Of a DNA stretch of 18,191 nt, positions 14,413 to 18,191 are shown one piece after another. Source of the stretch: Candidatus Gastranaerophilales bacterium (GTDB taxonomy: Bacteria > Cyanobacteriota > Vampirovibrionia > Gastranaerophilales > Gastranaerophilaceae); assembly GCA_944323095.1 (NCBI GenBank), contig CALURE010000015.1, positions 1 to 18,191 on the forward strand, given 5' to 3'. Under the pieces are notes generated by a model. That model ran no database searches. It saw nothing but the letters and a program-made list of their open reading frames with translations, and was not told the DNA's origin. The translations under genes and the position numbers were made by a program. Position 1 is the first letter of the stretch, and every line of letters begins with the position of its first letter.

Positions 14413-15270
14413 ATGAAAAACACTGTTTTCCAAACACCGGTTTGTCAGCTGAAAGAGCTTAACAATCTGTTTATCGAATTAACCGCTAAAAATTGCAACC
14501 AGCATTGCAGACACTGCTATATAGATTTCCCGCTGAACAAAAATATTAAAGATTTTATCCCAATTGATGACATAAAAGCAGCTTTGTCAGACACCGGAGA
14601 AGAAAATATAGAATGCATATATTTGACAGGCGCAGAACCAATGACACATCCGGATTTTAATACAGTTCTCAGAACATGCCTTAAACGCTCTAATGTCTGC
14701 ATATTCACAAACGGAACATTTATAAATGAGAAAAAAGTCCGTTTTCTAAAACGTGTACAGGACGAAAGCCGTTTTGAAATCATTTTTAAACTGAGTATTG
14801 ATCACTATGATGAAGTCAAAAATGACGACATCAGAGGGAGAGGTTCATACAGGCAGGCCGTGCATGCCGTAAAAAGTCTTGTAAAATATGATTTTAACCC
14901 CATTATTTGTATAACTAATTATTATAACGAAGATAAAAATACACTCATTAACGAGTTTAAAAGAATTTTTAAAAAAGCCGGATTTGATGCACAGGATAAC
15001 AATTTCACGATAAATGTCTACTACGATAAAACTAAAAATTCAGAATATGACTGTGAATATAAATGGAACAGTCTTGACTGCGAATACGGCAGAATTTTAA
15101 CAGCAAAAGGAGTCTACTGCTGTCCGTTTCTTGCAAATGACCACAGAGGCAGATGCGGTTCTGACTTTAAAGATTTTGCAAGACATAATGCACTTGAAAC
15201 ATCATACTGTTCCTCCTGCATGCAAAATAAAGAACAATTATTCGGAATAAATTTTAAACTTTTCCAATAA
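14413..15270 (+). CDS. Radical SAM protein with SPASM/twitch-like C-terminal Cys cluster
   Basis: 285 residues. The N-terminal CNQHCRHCY (Cys28, Cys32, Cys35) is the CxxxCxxC signature for the [4Fe-4S] cluster that cleaves S-adenosylmethionine. The usual GGE motif appears as LTGAEPM. The TIM-barrel core includes IFTNGT and KLSIDHYDE. A C-terminal DCEYGRILTAKGVYCCPF and a later CSSC resemble SPASM or twitch auxiliary cluster binding. The substrate is unknown. I chose ATG at 14413, with AAGGAG 11 bases upstream; the upstream ATG at 14320 would overlap the previous gene and adds 31 residues that do not resemble the family. No RiPP precursor or maturase partner is visible. It converges on pilO with 15 bases between stops. 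Confidence 0.85.
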   Translation: MKNTVFQTPVCQLKELNNLFIELTAKNCNQHCRHCYIDFPLNKNIKDFIPIDDIKAALSDTGEENIECIYLTGAEPMTHPDFNTVLRTCLKRSNVCIFTNGTFINEKKVRFLKRVQDESRFEIIFKLSIDHYDEVKNDDIRGRGSYRQAVHAVKSLVKYDFNPIICITNYYNEDKNTLINEFKRIFKKAGFDAQDNNFTINVYYDKTKNSEYDCEYKWNSLDCEYGRILTAKGVYCCPFLANDHRGRCGSDFKDFARHNALETSYCSSCMQNKEQLFGINFKLFQ

Positions 15271-15285
15271 TAATCCGTTGAATTT

Positions 15286-15987
15286 TTACTGTGCCGAAGG
15301 TGCTTCAGGAGATACACCGCCGCTGGTGTCAGCAGGCTGCGGAGATGGAACACCGCCTGCATTCGCATCAGGTGCAGGCGCAGGTGGAGGAGCTTGAGCA
15401 CCTAACTTTTCAGCATAAAGTTTTAATTGCAGATTTACCAGAAGAATACGTTTATTTTTCTCATAAGGAACTATTTCAATTTTTGAAATTTCCAGAAAAT
15501 GTTCGTGCTTATATAAATCTCTCAGGAAATTTTCAAAGTCAGCATAGCTTGCTATCATTTGAGCTGTTATTCTGCAAACATGATATTTATAAGCAACATT
15601 TTTTACGAAATTATCATCCTGAGGGTCGTATTCATAATTAACAGAACGGGTTTTGATTTTATTTTCACGTAAAAGCTGTAATATTTCACCAAATTCATCA
15701 GAAATAACAGCCTCCGTATCTAATCCTTCAGTTATCGGTTTGAAAAATGCTTTTGGCAAATTTGCGTTCTCTATTCTTTTCTGTTCAGCCTGTGCCTTTA
15801 AACCTTCAAGTTTTCTTTCCGCATCAGCGAGTGAAGCTGACTGCGTTTTATGCTGCTCTTGAATATTTAAAATATTTTGAACCACAGGAACAGTTTTGTA
15901 CACAACGAACACGACCAGTGCAACAGTTAAAAATAAAAGGCCAAATGCTATTTGAAATTTCTTTATATAAAAACTCAAGTTTTCCAA
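15286..15987 (-). CDS. PilO-like type IV pilus inner membrane protein
   Basis: 233 residues. A short cytoplasmic N-terminus, one membrane helix (about 13-31; AFGLLFLTVALVVFVVY), a coiled coil (about 40-75) and a periplasmic ferredoxin-like domain (SYADFENFLRDLY) are the PilO layout. A low-complexity Pro/Ala tail (APPPAPAPDANAGG onward) ends it. PilO pairs with PilN and PilM to link the pilus motor to the outer parts. It starts at TTG 15987, with GGGAG seven bases upstream, 11 bases after the PilMN gene, so the two form an operon. No pilP or pilQ follows. The gene family is inferred from layout and neighbour; sequence conservation is low. Confidence 0.8.
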   Translation of the reverse strand: MENLSFYIKKFQIAFGLLFLTVALVVFVVYKTVPVVQNILNIQEQHKTQSASLADAERKLEGLKAQAEQKRIENANLPKAFFKPITEGLDTEAVISDEFGEILQLLRENKIKTRSVNYEYDPQDDNFVKNVAYKYHVCRITAQMIASYADFENFLRDLYKHEHFLEISKIEIVPYEKNKRILLVNLQLKLYAEKLGAQAPPPAPAPDANAGGVPSPQPADTSGGVSPEAPSAQ

Positions 15988-15998
15988 TGTTTTACTCC

Positions 15999-17645
15999 CT
16001 ACTTTTTATCTTCCTGTTCTTTTTTCGGATCATTGCTTGGCGGAACAACTATTTGAGAAAGTTCCGGAGCAGACATATTTGTTATTTCAAACTCATAATC
16101 AGAAGGGGCTGAAGGATCAATAGTAACCGCCTCATCCACAGAATCTGTTTTCAACTCCAGTTTCTGAATTCTCAGCTGGGTATTAATCATAGATTCCTTC
16201 ATATTTTTGAAAAATGCATAAATATCTTCAACATTTGAAGCACCGCCTTTTATATCAACCTTACCATTATCCTTTGCTACAAAATAAGTTATATATAATT
16301 GTTTGGGAACAGATTCGCCAAGAGCAGAATATGAAATAAGTTTATCCCTGTTAAACCCGAGAACTTTCTTAATTTCCGTATTAACATCAAAACTGTTTGA
16401 CATATTTAATTCATCTTCTACACGTTTTATCTCTGCATTAGTCTGCTCCAGACGTGCATTGACATCATCCAGCTGTGCCTGCTTCTGCTTTTCTATCATC
16501 GGCACACCCAAAAATACCCCAAAAGTAGGAAGCAAAACAATAATTGCAATTAAAAAAGCAATATTTCTTGCAGCATTCGGAGATAAATCATAACCGTTTT
16601 CACCGATAGGTATATGGACAGGCTCATCAGGGTCATTAATAACCTCTGTTTTTGAACCAAGAGTAAAATTAAATTTAACAGGGAAACTAACACTGCTTCC
16701 CGTGGCGATACCAATCGCTTCAAGGGAAATTTTGCTTGCAATTTCTTCAAGAATATTTAAGCTTACCGGAATAACATCCTGTTTTTTATAACTGTTATTT
16801 TCCAGATATTTTATAATACCATCAAAAGAAATCCTCTTAGAAAGAAGTTCCGCACTAACCATATCAGTTTCAGATATGATATATAAACAATTCGCCGGAT
16901 AACTCATTAATGTAATTTGAAGTGAAGCATTAATTGCGTTATAAATTTCATCACCTTCAAAAGATTTTATTGCAAGCGGTTCTTCATAATAATCAATTAT
17001 ATTTTTACCTATCATGGAACAGATTGAATATCCGTTCTGCGTAACAAGCATCAAATTCCATGAGTAATTATCCCTCATTTCATCTTCAGCAAGTCCGGAA
17101 AAAGCCAGAGCTTTTAATATAGATGTCAAAGAAACTTCCACCCCTGACAGCTTGATTCCGAGTTCTGCCAGAGCATTTGTAATAGCCTCAACAGTATTTT
17201 TTTGAACAGCTGAATAAAAAAGTTTTCTCATATCACCTGATTGGCTGCTGTTTGAATCACACCAGCTTACAACAGGCTCGTATCTTTTAAATATATAAGA
17301 CTGCTCAACTTCTGATGTTAAAGCTTCCATAACAGCATCGTCAGCAAGTAACAGCGGTAGTTCTTTACTCCCGAAAAGCACCATAGGCAAATTCAAAACC
17401 ACGTTGCTTTTCATATTAATTTTTGTTTCTTCAAATAGTTCTGTTACAGCAGTCTTAAATGCATCAAAATCCGAAATTTCTCTTAATGCATCATTATAAT
17501 TTAATGGTCTATATGCATAAGTTTTCACTGAATGATTGGACATATCAAGCTGAATCAATTCAAGCCCGACACCTGGGGTTACAGATAAGTAAACTGTTTC
17601 TTTACTTCCTGCGCCTAATTGTGATAAAATATTGTTTAAATCCAT
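15999..17645 (-). CDS. PilM-PilN fusion, type IV pilus alignment protein
   Basis: 548 residues. An N-terminal actin-like PilM-type region (about 15-330) is divergent: the usual DIG phosphate loop reads VTPG, while a KLFYSAVQKNTVEA region fits. One membrane helix (about 361-383) and a coiled coil (387-420) follow, then a PilN-type periplasmic domain including SYSALGESVPKQLYITYF and a Ser/Pro/Lys-rich tail. In most bacteria PilM and PilN are separate, with PilM bound to the cytoplasmic tail of PilN; here they are one chain. It is followed by pilO in an operon. The start ATG at 17645 has only a weak ribosome binding site. The assignment rests on domain order and pilO. Confidence 0.78.
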   Translation of the reverse strand: MDLNNILSQLGAGSKETVYLSVTPGVGLELIQLDMSNHSVKTYAYRPLNYNDALREISDFDAFKTAVTELFEETKINMKSNVVLNLPMVLFGSKELPLLLADDAVMEALTSEVEQSYIFKRYEPVVSWCDSNSSQSGDMRKLFYSAVQKNTVEAITNALAELGIKLSGVEVSLTSILKALAFSGLAEDEMRDNYSWNLMLVTQNGYSICSMIGKNIIDYYEEPLAIKSFEGDEIYNAINASLQITLMSYPANCLYIISETDMVSAELLSKRISFDGIIKYLENNSYKKQDVIPVSLNILEEIASKISLEAIGIATGSSVSFPVKFNFTLGSKTEVINDPDEPVHIPIGENGYDLSPNAARNIAFLIAIIVLLPTFGVFLGVPMIEKQKQAQLDDVNARLEQTNAEIKRVEDELNMSNSFDVNTEIKKVLGFNRDKLISYSALGESVPKQLYITYFVAKDNGKVDIKGGASNVEDIYAFFKNMKESMINTQLRIQKLELKTDSVDEAVTIDPSAPSDYEFEITNMSAPELSQIVVPPSNDPKKEQEDKK

Positions 17646-17685
17646 AATATCTTTTTCTTAAATTAGTTTACTCTATTACTTTTTT

Positions 17686-17715
17686 ATTATACAATATATT
17701 TTAAAAAGTTCACAA
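17686..17715 (-). promoter_or_regulatory. Predicted promoter of the pilMN-pilO operon
   Basis: Minus strand: TATAAT (17686-17691), with TTGTGA (17710-17715) 18 bases upstream. The predicted leader is about 33 nt. It lies in the 110-base gap shared with nadA, whose own promoter is not clear. Confidence 0.5.
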
Positions 17716-17755
17716 ATTTTACATAAATTTACACTAAACGGAGGATAAACTCTAA

Positions 17756-18191
17756 ATGAATTATACAACCGAAATAAAAAGACTTAAAGAAGAAAAAAAC
17801 GCTGTTGTCCTGGCGCACTGCTACCAGAATATAGAAATTGATGAAGTTGCGGATTATGTCGGGGACTCTCTGTATTTAAGCAGGATGGCATCAAAAACAG
17901 ATGCAGATATGATTATATTTGCAGGTGTATATTTTATGGCTCAGACGGCAAAAATCCTCAATCCATCTAAAAAAGTTATCCTCCCTAATCTAAAAGCCGG
18001 ATGCGATATGGCTGATATGATAAATTTACAGCAGCTCAGAGAATTTAAAAGTAAAAATCCGAATATTCCTGTTGTATGTTATATTAATTCAACTGCAGAA
18101 GTAAAATCTGAGTGTGATATTTGCTGCACAAGCTCAAACGCTGTTCAAATTGTTGAAAGTCTAAAATCTCCTAAAGTATTGTTCCTTCCTG
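17756..18191 (+). CDS. nadA: Quinolinate synthase NadA, 3' end outside window
   Basis: NadA condenses iminoaspartate with dihydroxyacetone phosphate to quinolinate for NAD synthesis, using a [4Fe-4S] cluster. The 145 visible residues cover the first part. LAHCYQ (His21, Tyr23), GDSL (Ser38), LKAGCDMADM with cluster Cys83, CYINSTAEVKSECD (Tyr109, Asn111) and CTSSNA are the family's active-site signatures. The other two cluster cysteines lie past the window edge. The ATG at 17756 has GGAGG 11 bases upstream. It diverges from the pilMN gene. nadB and nadC are not in view. Confidence 0.96.
   Translation, partial: MNYTTEIKRLKEEKNAVVLAHCYQNIEIDEVADYVGDSLYLSRMASKTDADMIIFAGVYFMAQTAKILNPSKKVILPNLKAGCDMADMINLQQLREFKSKNPNIPVVCYINSTAEVKSECDICCTSSNAVQIVESLKSPKVLFLP

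Noticed and set aside
15291..15641. 116-residue plus-strand frame opposite pilO
   Set aside because: It is antisense to the Pro/Ala tail and periplasmic domain of pilO and has no family features.
1..18191. CRISPR arrays, tRNA or rRNA genes
   Set aside because: No regularly spaced direct repeats, cloverleaf or rRNA segments were seen.

Overview
This AT-rich window resembles a gut Gastranaerophilales genome (Candidatus Melainabacteria / Vampirovibrionia, the non-photosynthetic sister group of Cyanobacteria). That placement is an inference from memory of protein style: several prepilin-like proteins carry FTLAEVLITLGIIG, and the same window holds a type IV pilus alignment operon, a fermentative AdhE, NadA, a KdsC-type phosphatase and ComFC. 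No rRNA or other taxonomic marker is present.

Layout. Bases 1-1041 (+) hold a prepilin-like gene cut by the left edge. It converges on adhE (1099-3774, -), whose promoter carries a Rex-type operator. A hypothetical gene (3964-4665, +) meets a second prepilin-like gene (4670-5385, -). Next come a rhodanese-like gene whose ribosome binding site lies in a hairpin, and a 95-residue orphan gene with a strong promoter and an operator-like repeat array. A third prepilin-like gene (6695-7971, -) is broken. A 192-bp element with terminal inverted repeats separates it from the compact operon kdsC-like > TPR protein > lysC (11503 to 8272, -). Divergent from that operon is an orphan histidine kinase. Two small divergent HTH genes share an operator region. 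A + strand run follows: comFC, a hypothetical gene and a radical SAM protein. The last part is a minus-strand pilMN-fusion and pilO operon, divergent from nadA, which runs off the right end.

The most unusual part is the prepilin group. Prepilins 2 and 3 have good ribosome binding sites and ATGs. Each is followed within about 10 codons by a run of exactly ten G, and the run puts the ATG out of frame with the FTLAEV domain. Eleven or eight G would restore either gene, which suggests phase variation by slippage, or a shared homopolymer sequencing error. Prepilin 3 also has one in-frame TAA in its C-terminal half. Prepilins 1 and 3 carry a long in-frame leader of dispersed repeats between the start and the prepilin motif, including a second upstream copy of FTLAE. 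These leaders lie in inverted orientation about 7 kb apart and could recombine. With pilMN/pilO nearby, this could be a switchable pseudopilin repertoire, but expression and switching are inference.

The other genes are mostly housekeeping: ethanol fermentation (AdhE), aspartate-family amino acids (LysC), NAD synthesis (NadA), possible Kdo or sialic-acid-type sugar phosphate processing (KdsC-like) and DNA uptake (ComFC with pilus parts).
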